A DNA stretch of 64,000 nucleotides from Liolophura sinensis (GCF_032854445.1 NC_088301.1:20949808-21013807), one strand, 5' to 3'. Counted from the first letter of the stretch, positions 52,707 through 63,136 are shown. A program made the numbers and translations. The notes: generated from the letters alone by a model not told the origin.

Positions 52707-53318
52707 CTAGCTCCGTCGGCGGTTTGGATCGTCGTACGGGTGGGGGTGATGGATAGTGGGGGGAGTGACGGCAGGTGATGGTGCCTGCGTTGCCTGCGTT
52801 GGTTGTGTTACCTGTGTTGTCTGTGTTGCCTGTCTTGCCTGTGTTACCTGTGTTACCTGTGTTGTGTTAGGGGGTAGATAGACAGGTGTGGAAATGATGC
52901 TAGGTATTGGTGTGGTGGGGTGAGTAGGGGTGGGTGAAGAGTTTGAGGAGTTTGAGGAGTTTGAGGAGAGTGGGTGTCGTCGGTGTAGTGTGGTTGTGGT
53001 GGGTGTGGAGGGTTGTGACGTGGGAGTTCGATCCCAGCTCGGGGTAATGGCGCTAGTGGCAGTGACGGCGTTCTCGGTATTGTCAAACCGACGGGCAATT
53101 GACGGTGGTTGGGGTGGCGATACAGGTGTCCCAATCCAGCGGAAACGCGTCTTGTTCAATTGTCCTCGTAGATATTGCAGGGTTGACTGGTCTTGGAGCA
53201 GTTGTAGGCTGAGTTCCGCAGCCAATCCACCCACTAAAGCACCGATGTACAAGAGAACGCCCAGTACGGCTGCTACGGTCCCTTTATTCTCGTGCAAGCC
53301 TTGTATACACCGATCCAT
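52707..53318 (-). CDS. Membrane-anchored Thr/Pro-rich (mucin-like) protein
   Basis: 203 aa from ATG 53318, chosen because the A homologue shares this start and the upstream codons overlap the integrase chromodomain region. Residues about 12-40 form a hydrophobic segment (VAAVLGVLLYIGALVGG). RFRWIGTP follows, then a tail of about 130 residues dominated by Thr, Ser, Pro, Gln and Asn with repeats such as SSNSSNSSNSS and TQVTQ. The topology suggests a surface stalk or membrane-tethered protein. It is not recognised as a known family. The tail is hypervariable between A and B. Confidence 0.6.
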   Translation of the reverse strand: MDRCIQGLHENKGTVAAVLGVLLYIGALVGGLAAELSLQLLQDQSTLQYLRGQLNKTRFRWIGTPVSPPQPPSIARRFDNTENAVTATSAITPSWDRTPTSQPSTPTTTTLHRRHPLSSNSSNSSNSSPTPTHPTTPIPSIISTPVYLPPNTTQVTQVTQARQATQTTQVTQPTQATQAPSPAVTPPTIHHPHPYDDPNRRRS

Positions 53319-53368
53319 CCCTTGAGGCAGGTCAGTCGGAAGTGGTAGCGACCCCGTTAGCCTCGGGT

Positions 53369-54490
53369 TTAAATACGTTTCACGTCCGTGGCCGGCACCC
53401 AAGAATTAAAGCTGGGTGGATAACCGACCCACTTCACCCAATAGTACAGTTTCCCTCGCCGCCGCTCCCTTTTTAAGATCTTCTCCACCTGATAAAACTT
53501 ATCCACCGCGGCTGTCACCGGTTGGAGTTCGGTTTCGTAAAACGTCCCTAGCAATTGGTCCCCGTTCAAATCCTCCAGTGTGTACACAGCAGGCTGTCGA
53601 GGGTGGGAGCGGACGATGCGGAACATTTCCGTGCTCCAATTTGGCAGGTATGATTTTTCAAATTTCCCTTTCACTTTACTGATACGCACGAGATCACCGG
53701 CCCGATACCGGTGGACCGAACGTTTGGCTGTGGGTGGACCGTACAAGACTTGTCGGACTTCCTTCTGGTTCTGGGGGGTGACGTCGATAGGGGCTCGTCG
53801 TATGCTTCGGTGGTAGGCTTGATTGTAACCGCGAACCAGCGCCGGTAAGGCGTCCAGGTAGCGCCGAGTGTTGTGAGCGGTGAAATATTTGTACATGCGA
53901 CCTTTCAAAGTGCGGTTGAACCGTTCTACCACAGAGGCTTTGGTTTCGTTAAACGTGTGAAAGAAAAACACCCCTTTGTCCTTTAAAAAGGCTTGAAACG
54001 GTCTGTTCAGAAACTCTTTCCCCTCGTCCGTTTGCAGGTACAACGGTCGGCGACCCGTCTTGAAAATCTGTTGAAATGCCTCGATGAAACGAGCCCCGGT
54101 TTTGGCCCGGAGTGGCATCACCCAGGCATACTTGGAGAGGACATCGATGCAGATCAGTAGGTAACGGTTGTTGTCATTCTCTTTGGCGAACGCTGTCATG
54201 TCGACCAGGTCCGCCTGCCACTGACTGTCCATACCCCCAACCACCACTCGGTTACGCGGGTAATGGCGGCGTGCAGGCCGGTGGAGTGTGTACGTGTCCT
54301 GCTGAGCCAGCCAAGCCGACACGTGGGTTCGACTCACTTTGAGTCCCTGTTGTCGAGCTGCCTTGAGCAGGGGTTGAACCCCACTGTAAGCCGCTGGACT
54401 GTCCGGGTTGTAATACAAAGCATGGAGAGCGGTATCGATCGGGTTTGAACCACGGCCCGGCGTGATTGATTTTTTTTTCGTGCGAGGCAT
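53369..54490 (-). CDS. Polinton integrase with C-terminal chromodomain
   Basis: 373 aa from ATG 54490; open frame upstream to 54631 is not conserved in A. An N-terminal HTH-like region (residues about 15-65) is followed by an RVE core with Asp94 (WQADLVDM), Asp155 (YLQTDEGKEF) and Glu189 (KASVVERFNR). A basic linker and beta-barrel-like C-terminus follow, then a chromodomain at about 325-368 (KILKRERRRGKLYYWVKWVG ... NSWVPATDV). It should cut and join the element ends, giving the 6-bp duplications seen here. The chromodomain may steer integration to certain chromatin. Intact. Confidence 0.93.
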   Translation of the reverse strand: MPRTKKKSITPGRGSNPIDTALHALYYNPDSPAAYSGVQPLLKAARQQGLKVSRTHVSAWLAQQDTYTLHRPARRHYPRNRVVVGGMDSQWQADLVDMTAFAKENDNNRYLLICIDVLSKYAWVMPLRAKTGARFIEAFQQIFKTGRRPLYLQTDEGKEFLNRPFQAFLKDKGVFFFHTFNETKASVVERFNRTLKGRMYKYFTAHNTRRYLDALPALVRGYNQAYHRSIRRAPIDVTPQNQKEVRQVLYGPPTAKRSVHRYRAGDLVRISKVKGKFEKSYLPNWSTEMFRIVRSHPRQPAVYTLEDLNGDQLLGTFYETELQPVTAAVDKFYQVEKILKRERRRGKLYYWVKWVGYPPSFNSWVPATDVKRI

Positions 54491-54539
54491 AGTCCGCCAC
54501 GTCGTCCTTGCTGCTTGGTGTCTGTTGTGTGTAATGAGT

Positions 54540-54640
54540 GAACCCACCTCAGATCGCCTATATATAGTATAGAGTGGCCCTAGCCTGACACACTGACACA
54601 CTGACCCAGTCCATATAAAAAGAAAACACAAAAAAACCGG
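54540..54640 (-). promoter_or_regulatory. Integrase promoter-like region
   Basis: Upstream of the integrase: TATATATAG near 54558-54567 (minus strand sense) and the shared motif as TGACACACTGACACACTGAC (54587-54606), followed by CCAGTCC. It corresponds to 15765 in Polinton A. Confidence 0.5.
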
Positions 54641-54681
54641 GGATGGATTCCATAGTAAGGTAACAGTATTATTATTATTCT

Positions 54682-55026
54682 TTACAGCAATGTACAGGTC
54701 TGTAACACGGAGCGTTGATAGACCTCTGTTAACGTGGGACGAGCAATCTCTACGTAATACGCTTGAATAGGTCGGGAATCCTCGACATGCTGACAGACGT
54801 CTTCAGTGTACGCTTGCAGCACCTGCAGTCGTCCCCCGTTCACCCTACCATCCGCAAACATACTATGTAGTACACTTGTGTAGCTTTGCAGGTCGGTGAC
54901 GACAGCTACCCAGTCTTTCCATTGCGGCGTTGTACGGAGCTTCGCCAAGCTAGAAAAGACATAAAGAAGACACCTTCGTCATTCTAATGCCGTCACCGAC
55001 CGAACCCTAGCCACAGCAATCAAAAC

Positions 55027-55060
<34 letters not shown>

Positions 55061-56741
55061 CTACCCCTTCACCAACAGGTAAAGACAATAACCAACACCA
55101 AAGACCAGGGTCGTCAACCTGAAAACTTTTTTTATTTATTTTTTCGAACTCGAACAGTTAACACGAATGAACGAATAAATACATGCTGTAAGTATCCATT
55201 ATTTTGGTGTTACGGTGAGAAATGTCTCGTGATGACGATTGTATCGCCAATATGAAAGTCCCGACATTGGTCAATGTTTATAACGCGCACCACCCTAGTC
55301 ATCTTCCTGTAAAAAACACACATAGGTAAAACAAAACGAGAATGTATGAAGGGAAAAACAAAACAAACAAAAAAAAAAAAAAGCTGGGTAAGGGTGGTGC
55401 GGTTAAAACAAAAACACACTCACTCGGTCATCGTAGCCTGGGTGGTCTGGGTAGCCTGGTTGGGCTGGTTGGCTTGGTTGTTAGGCCGGATTGTAGGCTG
55501 CTCGTCAGGTGCGGAGAGGTTGTTGGCTGTCATCAAATACTCCACGTACATCTGGGCGAATGCCGGGTTCGATTTGTTGATCGGCGTCTCATTTAAAAAC
55601 TGCCGCAGTTAGTCTTTCACACTCTTCTCCACAGCCCACGGGAGGGAGGCTGCCTTACGGGCCTGGCGCATGAACTTGGCCAACACAGTTCCCTCTTTCA
55701 GGTAACGCATACGGGCCTCGTCCACGATACTCAGGGCCAGCTCTCGGTTCTCCAGCAAGGGAGGTCGGGGAGGAGATGGGTCACTCGCGGTGTTGGTGGA
55801 TTGTCGACCGTACACATCGCGCTGTAACTTGAGGAGGTGAGGTTGGAGAGCTACATCGTAAGCTTGCCACAGCAAGGCTGTTAGCCTCGTCTCAAGCTCA
55901 GGGTTTAACGGGTCCGCCTTTTCCACCTTTTCCACCTTTTCCACTGGGATGTCGGGGATGCTGGGGGTTGCAGTAGCAGCAGTAGTCGCATCATCGGGAG
56001 TCTCCCCATCAGCAGTCGTCACAGCAGCCGTCACAGCAGCGGGTAAAGCAGCACTCATAGCAGCATTCACCTCACCGCCCATCTCACCAGTCTCTCCAGT
56101 CTCCCCCTCCTCCTCCGTTTCCATCATCCCCATCTCCATCCCCGGCTCTTGGGGCTCTTGGGGCTCTTGGGGCTCTTGGATGTCATCGTTATCACCAGCC
56201 TCGATCACCACCAGCACCAAGGCGTCGATGTCGGGGATGGCCTGGACTAGTTTTTGCCAGTAAGTCCAGTACTTGAGCGTGATACCCTCACTCGTCGGGT
56301 AGAGTCGACCGTTCGGCTGGTAGGCTCGCCATTTCTTCACATGAACGTACAGGACACCCTCCGAGTTCCTCAGCGTGGACAGAAAGTACCCGTTGGAGAG
56401 TGGCTCCCGCACAGGTAAACTCGCCTCAGGTAGATCAGCAGCCAGGGTCTTGAGCCGAGTCCACCCCACCCAGTCAAGCCTGACGCGTTTGGGTGGAGCG
56501 TTCGGGTCTGTCGGTGATTGGCAAATCTCAATCGTCTCGTCTCTACACACACCCCCACCCACAGCCAGGAGGCCAGCTGTAATTTGGCAAGAACCTCGCT
56601 GGGTAAGGGCAGGCACACCTTCCTCTTCTTCTCGGGAGGCTGTTCTTGTTCGGCTATGGTGAATAACCGGGCAGGTACAGACGCTGAGCGTTTCATCCTG
56701 ATGGCAGCATGCAGGGGGTTCACGGTGGTGGAGCGTTTCAT
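54682..56741 (-). pseudogene. Polinton B PC4-like protein, multiply disrupted
   Basis: ATG 56741 (MKRSTTVNPLHAAIRMKRS). Lesions: a frameshift near 56550, a premature TAA at 55609-55611 where A has Gln, and about 440 bp of unrelated sequence (about 54990-55430) between the two distal parts. The distal part resumes at 54948 (WKDWVAVVTDLQSY) and ends at 54682. The PC4/p15-like block (GVLYVHVKKWRAYQPNG, EGITLKYWTYWQKL, IPDIDALV) is intact. A Glu/Gly/Met-rich linker with QEPQEPQEP follows. The inserted block is flanked by splice-like signals, so part of it may be an intron. Confidence 0.65.
54990..55430. other. Extra sequence within the PC4-like gene
   Basis: This segment is absent from A. It contains a GATA microsatellite (about 55027-55061) and an A-rich tract (about 55360-55385). 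On the coding strand a GTGAGT-like donor is at about 55430 and TTTTCTAG at about 54950, so it could be an intron. No gene is supported. Confidence 0.45.
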
Positions 56742-56910
56742 CTCGCCAGGCAGGTAGGCAGGTAGACAGGTAGGTCGTGTAGCAGTCTCTTCTCTTCTTT
56801 CGGCAGGTCAGTAGGTCGGGTCGTCAGCAGGCAGGCAGGGAGGCAGGCAGGCCGGTAGAGCGTCAGGTGCGTCTGAGGCTGCCGGTCGCTGTCTTCACCG
56901 GCTTTTATCC

Positions 56911-57581
56911 TATCCACGCGGAAATTCACCACACGCTGATTGGTTCGTTTTTTCTTACGTAACCTCTTCTCGCACGCTGATTGGTCCGTTTTGCGGGCCT
57001 CCCATTGGGCCGTTTTGGGGCAAATCCGGCTCACCCATTGGTCCGTTTTGGCGCCAGGGAGCTCTTTTCGAGCTGTCCCACTCGACTTTACAAGCCGACG
57101 TTTTGCCTCTTTTTTTCTCTCTTTTTTGCCTATACTGTTATACGGTTATACTACCTATCCACGCGGAAATTCACCACACGCTGATTGGTTCGTTTTTTCT
57201 TACGTAACCTCTTCTCGCACGCTGATTGGTCCGTTTTGCGGGCCCCCCATTGGGCAGTTTGGGGGCAAATCCGGCTCACCCATTGGTCCGTTTTGGCGCC
57301 CGGGAGCTCTTTTCGAGCTGTCCCACTCGACTTTACAAGCCGACGTTTTGCCTCTTTTTTTTCTCTCTTTTTTCCCTATACTGTTATACTATACACTATA
57401 TCACACTCGTCTATACACACATACACCCCGCGGTGTGGGAAAAACCCACAACTGAGGGATGACGTCACACCTACCAGCCCTTCGGGCTGGCAGGTGTGAC
57501 GTCACCACCACATCACCTCAAAAAAACAACTCCTCAAAACCTCCTCCTCAATAATGAACGTGAGCCACATTCTCAACTACT
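56911..57581 (-). repeat. Right TIR of Polinton B with internal 245-bp tandem duplication
   Basis: 57156-57581 mirrors the left TIR. 56911-57155 is a direct duplication of 57156-57400 (both begin TATCCACGCGGAAATTCACC). The doubled part carries the CCAAT boxes, TTACGTAA site and GGCTTGTAAAGTCGAGTGG block, so this end has twice the promoter elements of the left end. Long ORFs here are repeat artefacts. Confidence 0.9.
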
Positions 57582-57587
57582 TACCCT
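57582..57587. repeat. Target site duplication TACCCT (right, Polinton B)
   Basis: Identical to 37661-37666. It directly follows the element's terminal CTACT. Confidence 0.95.
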
Positions 57588-57917
57588 CATCTCTGAGGGT
57601 AAATCCTTTATAAGTTAAATGGTAGGTCTGATACGACACCTCCCGTACCAAACCTTTAACTGGTTCCAGGCGCTGTACTTGTATGTTTATGCCCTCGTCT
57701 GGGACCAGGACCACAGCAAAGCTGACCCTCTCAGTGGAGACCCCTAGAAATTTGGGTGCACCATTTGGGTAAGATGCAAAAGTCCATTTGACAGCTGATT
57801 CGGGGACGTTGAGCATTTTGAAATATGTCTTAAATATATGGCGCATGGCGGTAAATGTTGTTTCTACCGGTCCGAGCAAAAGTTCCCGATACCGCTCTTG
57901 GCCCCTAGGTGTACCCT
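57588..57917 (-). CDS. Host gene penultimate/last exon interrupted by Polinton B
   Basis: Minus-strand exon starting after the acceptor TTATTTCCAG at 57918-57927. The frame (GTPRGQERYRELLLGPVETT ... HLTYKGFTLRDEG) is open up to the insertion point and, across the target duplication, continues in the left flank for eight codons to a stop. It joins in phase 0 to the exon at about 58936-59200. The protein is not recognised; it looks globular with alternating beta strands (VSFAVVLVPDEGINIQVQRL). The element begins AGTAG, so the junction reads GGGTAAGTAG, a good splice donor. Confidence 0.7.
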
Positions 57918-57964
57918 GGAAATAAAGAAGTAAAAGAGTAGACAATCAGATCATGAGTGGTTTT

Positions 57965-58190
57965 ATTTTTAATGACGGTCGCTGTGAGTTCAAGTCCAGC
58001 CCATGCTGGCTTCATCTCCGGCCCTAAGTGGGAAGATCTGACAGCAGCGTGCGGATGGTCGTGGGTTTTTCTCCGTGCTCTGCCCGGTTTCCGCCAACCA
58101 TAATGTTGTTCTCCGTCGTATCAGTGAAATATTTTTGAGCACGGCGTGAAGCACCAATCAAAAAAATAAATAAATATTTTTAATGACACA
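57965..58190 (+). repeat. Full-length-looking tRNA-derived SINE
   Basis: A tRNA-like head (GAGTTCAAGTCCAGCCC, a box-B-like TTCAAGTCC) is followed by a conserved core (GGTCGTGGGTTTTTCTCC, CGGTTTCCGCCAACCATAAT) and an AAATAAATAAAT-type tail. It lies in an intron of the host gene. Several partial copies are elsewhere in the window. Confidence 0.65.
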
Positions 58191-58935
58191 TGTTTAAATA
58201 AAATCACATCAGTCCTTTATGCGTGTTGCGAGTGGGCATATATACTTTGGAGTAATTGTGTACTCTGATTGGTTGATTTATTTTCTTTAAACAACCGTCA
58301 TATGAGCCAGGCAGCAGCCAAATGACAAGCATATATAGGCTATATGTATCAAACCAAATCATCAGAGACATATGCGGATATTCCCGCACATGTAAACTTA
58401 CGTGCTTTATGTGTATCTTCCCATCCAGGGGTTCAAATCTCTGATGGGGGCCAACGCGACAAACAGTCAGAGAGCCTGAGACAAAAATGAAGTATTTCCC
58501 ATATAAGCTCTATATAGTGATATTTTGTATATCATTCTGTTCTGATAAGGCCATTTTTTTAAAACTGATTAAATGTACTGTTATATGCGTGGTTATTTGA
58601 ATAAACAGAAATTTTATTCAACAATTTCTTTGATAAAGTAATGGAAAACATACAATGAAGACAAACATGCAGAAATGTTTACTGCAAGACTAAACTTACG
58701 TTGTCGGTAGGTTGATGGGCGTCAACTTTGCTGTTAGATTGAAATAAAATCAGCATTAGCTAAATTACTACTCGCCTTGTGCAGAACAGTGGCATGTAAA
58801 CAACAGAAATAACATCTTTGGTCTCTGTGTATGCCTTAAATTATATATAAATTGAAATGACAAAGATACCTTGAAATACATTTTTTTTTAACGTCGCTTA
58901 AACCCATGCCCTGTAAAATATTACAAAAATTTATT

Positions 58936-59717
58936 TACACGATGGCGATCATATAAGGGAGCAGAAAACGCGGTATACCTGGAGTAAACCATTGACATTT
59001 TTTTGACTTGTTCATCAACGCTGGGCTTCTCATCAAGGCCACAAGAAGAACGAGAGTGGAGGAATTTGTGGATGTCCAAGGCCGGGATTGAACCCCAACC
59101 GATGAAAAACATCTTGAAGTTATCATTATCTTCATCATTATCAGACAGACGATGCAAATCAAGAGAGCTGATCTGTATTCCTTCAGACTCTTCCAAAATA
59201 CGAAATATTGCGAGTTTTTTTCATAACCCTAGGCACAGTATAGAACGTCTAATGGCGTCAAACAACGAGGCCAATCATTTTACTTCCATTATTTGTAACA
59301 ATTTCGTACATATGTATAGCTTACCTCGGCGAATTACCCGTTTCTGGACAACTCTTCGAAGCCTCCGTCTTGGTAATTTTCCTGTTGAACAATTACATTT
59401 GTAATACGAGGACTTAAAATCCACTTAACGTGCAATTGTAAATGTTAACAATATAGGCCAAAATCCTGTGCACGACGATAGAAAAGCACTTAATTTTTGT
59501 GTGTGCAAAGTTATACATTTTAAAAGCTATCTTTATTTCTTTTTATATTACAGACATCTTAAAGCCTGGTTAGTGGAATATAAGAACAATTGACATTGAT
59601 TTATCAACTGTCTTGTACATACACATGAACATAACTTACTGGTGGATTTTGTCGGCTTCGAGGCCATTTTCATCAAAATGTACATAGCTGGCACGATGTT
59701 TATGGCTTCGATATAAC
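58936..59717 (-). CDS. Host gene internal exons (unidentified protein)
   Basis: Three exons with matching phases on the minus strand. Exon 59717-59640 (acceptor CCCTGTACAG; YIEAINIVPAMYILMKMASK) ends at a GTAAGT donor. An exon at about 59390-59322 (basic, KLPRRRLRRVVQKRVIRR) ends at GTAAGC. An exon at about 59204-58936 (HRLSDNDEDNDNFKMF, WGSIPALDIHKF, KKMSMVYSRYTAFSAPLYDR) ends at GTAAAT. They lead into the exon at 57917. The YIEAINIVPAMYILM part is hydrophobic. I do not recognise the family. Confidence 0.55.
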
Positions 59718-60321
59718 CTGTACAGGGAACAGGAAAACAGGTCCACATGATGCAATGGTCTGTTTTATTGCTCTTGGTAACGGTATTTTAAAAGAATAAA
59801 ATGTTAGACTTTTAATTTCAGCACAGATCGCCATACGTCTACGACAGGATCTATTTATTCTACAGGCTTTCAATGGAAATGGTTGTTCACATAAGATAGC
59901 AACAAAAGAAGTATAAATTCAAGATTATCGCTATCCAACTGATATCTTATGATTTGAAAGTCTGTGCGGTTTTACCTAAAGCATGCATTTATTATTTGCA
60001 ACTAAAATATATATGCGTCTTTATATATGAGCATAACAGGTTTGTACACACAAGTACTAAGATACTCTTCACTTAGAAATCCAAATAATAACTTATGCAA
60101 ATAACTATAAATGACACATCCACGTCACTATACCCCGCCAATGCCAAGTCAACACAGAATAGTTCACCTACTTAACAGATGGTATTTCAGAAAGGATTGA
60201 CTGTATCTGGATGTCATCTCCCATTTAAGCTATTTACCGTCAGTGTATAAGCTCTTGAGATAACACATGAGAACTTAGTAACTGACAAATGAAGGTGAAG
60301 TACAATGTAAAAGACAGTTAC

Positions 60322-60446
60322 CTCGAGGTTAGGGATTTGCCCAGTCACATACAAGGGGCTTCCACCAGGGAGGTTCGGGGTTCGGAAGACCCCAAAATAC
60401 TCTGACACTTGTAATAACCTTTTCAAGGGTTGTCTGTTCTCTACAC
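60322..60446 (-). CDS. Candidate host exon (NLPGGSPLYVTGQIPNLEV)
   Basis: 125-bp minus-strand exon between a GGGTCCAG acceptor and a GTAACT donor, open in the frame VENRQPLKRLLQVSEYFG ... VTGQIPNLE. Its 3' phase does not fit the next recognised exon, so an exon between is missing or the boundaries are wrong. The left copy (near 35120-35250) has frame-breaking indels, which suggests selection on the right copy only. Confidence 0.45.
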
Positions 60447-60832
60447 CTGGACCCAACAAAACAAACAGACGTGTTCAGCATGTAGTGTAGCCCCGAAATC
60501 GGTTGAGCATGTTCTCTGCTCAGCTTTGATTCGCTACATTCACTAACTTATAACCCATTCCTGTTGCCAATGCTGTCCTCAAAGTTGTATGGGACGAAAA
60601 CAGGTTTCGTGCAAAAAAGCAATTCTAATTTTGTATCATATTCCTATGTGGGGATAACGAAGATCATAGCAACGCAATTAACACAAATCAAGCGGGTGCA
60701 CCCGAACTTGGCAAACAGCCAATTTCGAATCATGTGTTTGCATTGCTTAGCTGTTGTTCCGAGAATTAAGTTCCGGAACATTCTTTTTATTAACAATAGG
60801 CGCTTATTGTTCCTTATGTATTAAAGCTAAAA

Positions 60833-63135
60833 TTAATGTTAACACTGGCAAACAAGTTACCTATCACCCTTTTATTGGTGAAATCTTCTGCAACCAAAAC
60901 TTTCCAGGAGAGCGAATGCGATGGATTCAAAGAAAACGACTGTTAGCAAAGTTTGGCTTGCTTTCGATGCGATGGGTACATTTATGTCAGTTGTGATGTC
61001 ATGGTTTTTATTATTCACGAATTAGTAGGCCTGAATGACAAGAAGTCAGAGGTGCATTACGATGAAGGTAAACATACACGTGTTTGTAGCGCACACCTTT
61101 GACATGTCGAGGACAACACACTGATTGAAGTCCAGGTTATGAATGTAAGAGTAAAGATTTGTATTTCTGAAGGCTAAGCTATGAAGAACGAGACACATTT
61201 TAGATCCGCTTGTAGTTCAACATAATGCTGCAGAAGGAGGCAGTAAATGTCACGTAGAGGCATACATATAGTTTTTTAATTGCTTTTGAATTTAATGACT
61301 GATTTTATAGAATTCAGGGTTTTGGGTATGGGTTAACAAAATACAGCACTCTGGCTTGTGGCCTAAAATTGAATTCCTAAAATATGCATTAAAATTTTTG
61401 ATTGTTGATTGTATGCAGTGGAAGAACAATTTCAAAGAAGTTTGGACATCTAGCTTCAAATACATCGGTTTTTAAAAGAAGATTAAAGTTTTGAAATATA
61501 GCTAAAAGTGGATTTATGTAACAGGACCGAGTATAGAATGTGACAGAAAGCTAGTCTTGTAGACAGGCAACACCTTGTTTAACAGTTTATTGCCACTGTG
61601 GCCATTAAACCAAATGTAAAACGGTAAAGCAATACTTACTCTTCTTTCAGACTATCCAGGAACACAACTGCGACCCATTTGACGCAAAAAACTAAGCACA
61701 TTAGCAATAAGATGGGTAGGACCTTCATCTTTCCTGAATACCAGGGTGCACAGAAATGGTTTCTATGTACCAACACCTTGTCAACGTCCGTGACGTCATT
61801 AGCTGACGTAACAATTCTGGTAGAGGATTCCAGAAGTTGTCGGCCATTTGTTGGTGAAGAAATTGTGACGTCATGACGTCACCAACAAACTGAACATTTG
61901 CATCAGTGTGGTGGATGTTCGGTTGACGTGTTTGAAGATGACCAGTAATGATTTTTTTCCTCGTCTTTGTTGTTAATATTAGTACAGTATATGTGGAAGA
62001 TTTGAAAATTAAAACCCGAATGCCTTCCACGGGACAAGAAAAAAACTTCATGATTTCTTTATATTCTACTTTTACTCTACATATTTTTTAGACAGGAAAA
62101 GAGAGCAAACGCAGTGCTCACAGCTTTGATTCTCTCCGCAGCTACATTCATTTGTCTTCTTAAGAAGTGCAAAGCCGCGGGAAATACAAACTTCCCCCTC
62201 AAAGCAGATGAAGCCTGTTGGTAGCAAACTGATTTTTGATTACTGATTTCCAAATGTTTTCGTATTATTAGTTTACTAAGTTTGACCAACAGGAAGTCCA
62301 CATTTTACAAAAAGTAGAAACTTCGAGAAGAAAAAGTCGAAATGTCCAAATTTTTTTTCATACAAGTACCGCGTCGATTCTTTTTGAAGAATAAACTGTT
62401 GCGAGTTGTTTCACCTACTTAAACGTGTTTGTAGTGATGCTAAAACTATCGATTCTTTTCCAAGAATCGCGTATCATTTCAAACAAATAATAATAATAAA
62501 AAATAACGCGACATCACAATTAGCGTCAACGAATGCTCTGTCGTGCCAGCTGAGCCGTATTATTTGCATAGCAAAAATAATACGTCGTTGATCTTTCATG
62601 AAGGTGTTACATGAAGTTTTAATGCAACGACGTTAAGCTGGAGCTTTTAGCCAGTGGGACACCAGTCGGTTGTACTCTATATAGATTACTACATGAGGAT
62701 ACATTGAGTGACTCTCTGTGATTAATTTTACGGGAAAGCAAATCTGAATTGATTGAAGCTTACATATAATCTGGGGAAGTCTGATAATAGATTATGCAAA
62801 CTCTGTCACTTTGACACAACCGGGCCTCGAGATGTCCAAAATGTTCATAATCAGAATGCCACAAATTGTACCCACTAGTTCACCTAAGTACAAACTCTCT
62901 TTTGCTGTTCATATTTATACATATTTATTCATATTTAGAGAGAATTGACTCTCCCTTTTCTCACACTGGCAACATTTTGAGTACTTGAAATGAAAGCGAG
63001 GGGCGAAACTGTTAGAAAATAAATTTTACAGTGATCAGAAACGAATGGATCCTTCATGTATAACATTTTTATGATCGATTAAACAAAGTATTGACGTCAC
63101 AACAAACGTTTAATGCCATCGTTTAATAAGGAGAA
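60833..63135. other. AT-rich host sequence, no supported gene
   Basis: Short ORFs only. The segment 61780-61890 is notable for four TGACGTCA/TGACGT-type sites. A T/A-rich tract with AAGAATCG repeats lies near 62440-62470. Confidence 0.5.
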
Positions 63136-63136
63136 G

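Larger units (their letters stand above)
37667..57581. mobile_element. Polinton/Maverick element B (19.9 kb, nearly complete)
   Basis: It begins AGTAGTTGAGAATG and ends CATTCTCAACTACT between perfect 6-bp duplications. It encodes the hallmark set: protein-primed-type family B polymerase, RVE integrase with chromodomain, FtsK/HerA-type packaging ATPase, adenain-like protease, major and minor capsid proteins, plus accessory genes (zinc finger, PC4-like, membrane, basic and low-complexity proteins). Lesions seen: frameshift at polymerase motif C, C-terminal truncation of the 215-aa protein, and several breaks in the PC4-like gene. Identical target duplications and similar TIRs suggest recent insertion. 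Confidence 0.97.
58440..60832. repeat. Right copy of the 2.4-kb duplicated host segment
   Basis: This is the uninterrupted counterpart of 2772-4250 plus 34686-35640, in direct orientation with roughly 95% identity by eye. Subtracting both Polintons puts the two copies about 5.4 kb apart, so this is a local tandem duplication. Confidence 0.85.

Noticed and set aside
56940..57499. Several long plus-strand ORFs (100-170 codons) in the right TIR with a repeated FFLRNLFSHADWSVL peptide
   Set aside because: They are translations of the inverted repeat and its tandem duplication. The left TIR gives the same peptides on the other strand, so these are repeat artefacts.
61679..62301. Short ORFs at 61.7 and 62.1 kb as host genes
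   Set aside because: No recognisable domain, and no splice context or conservation visible in the window.
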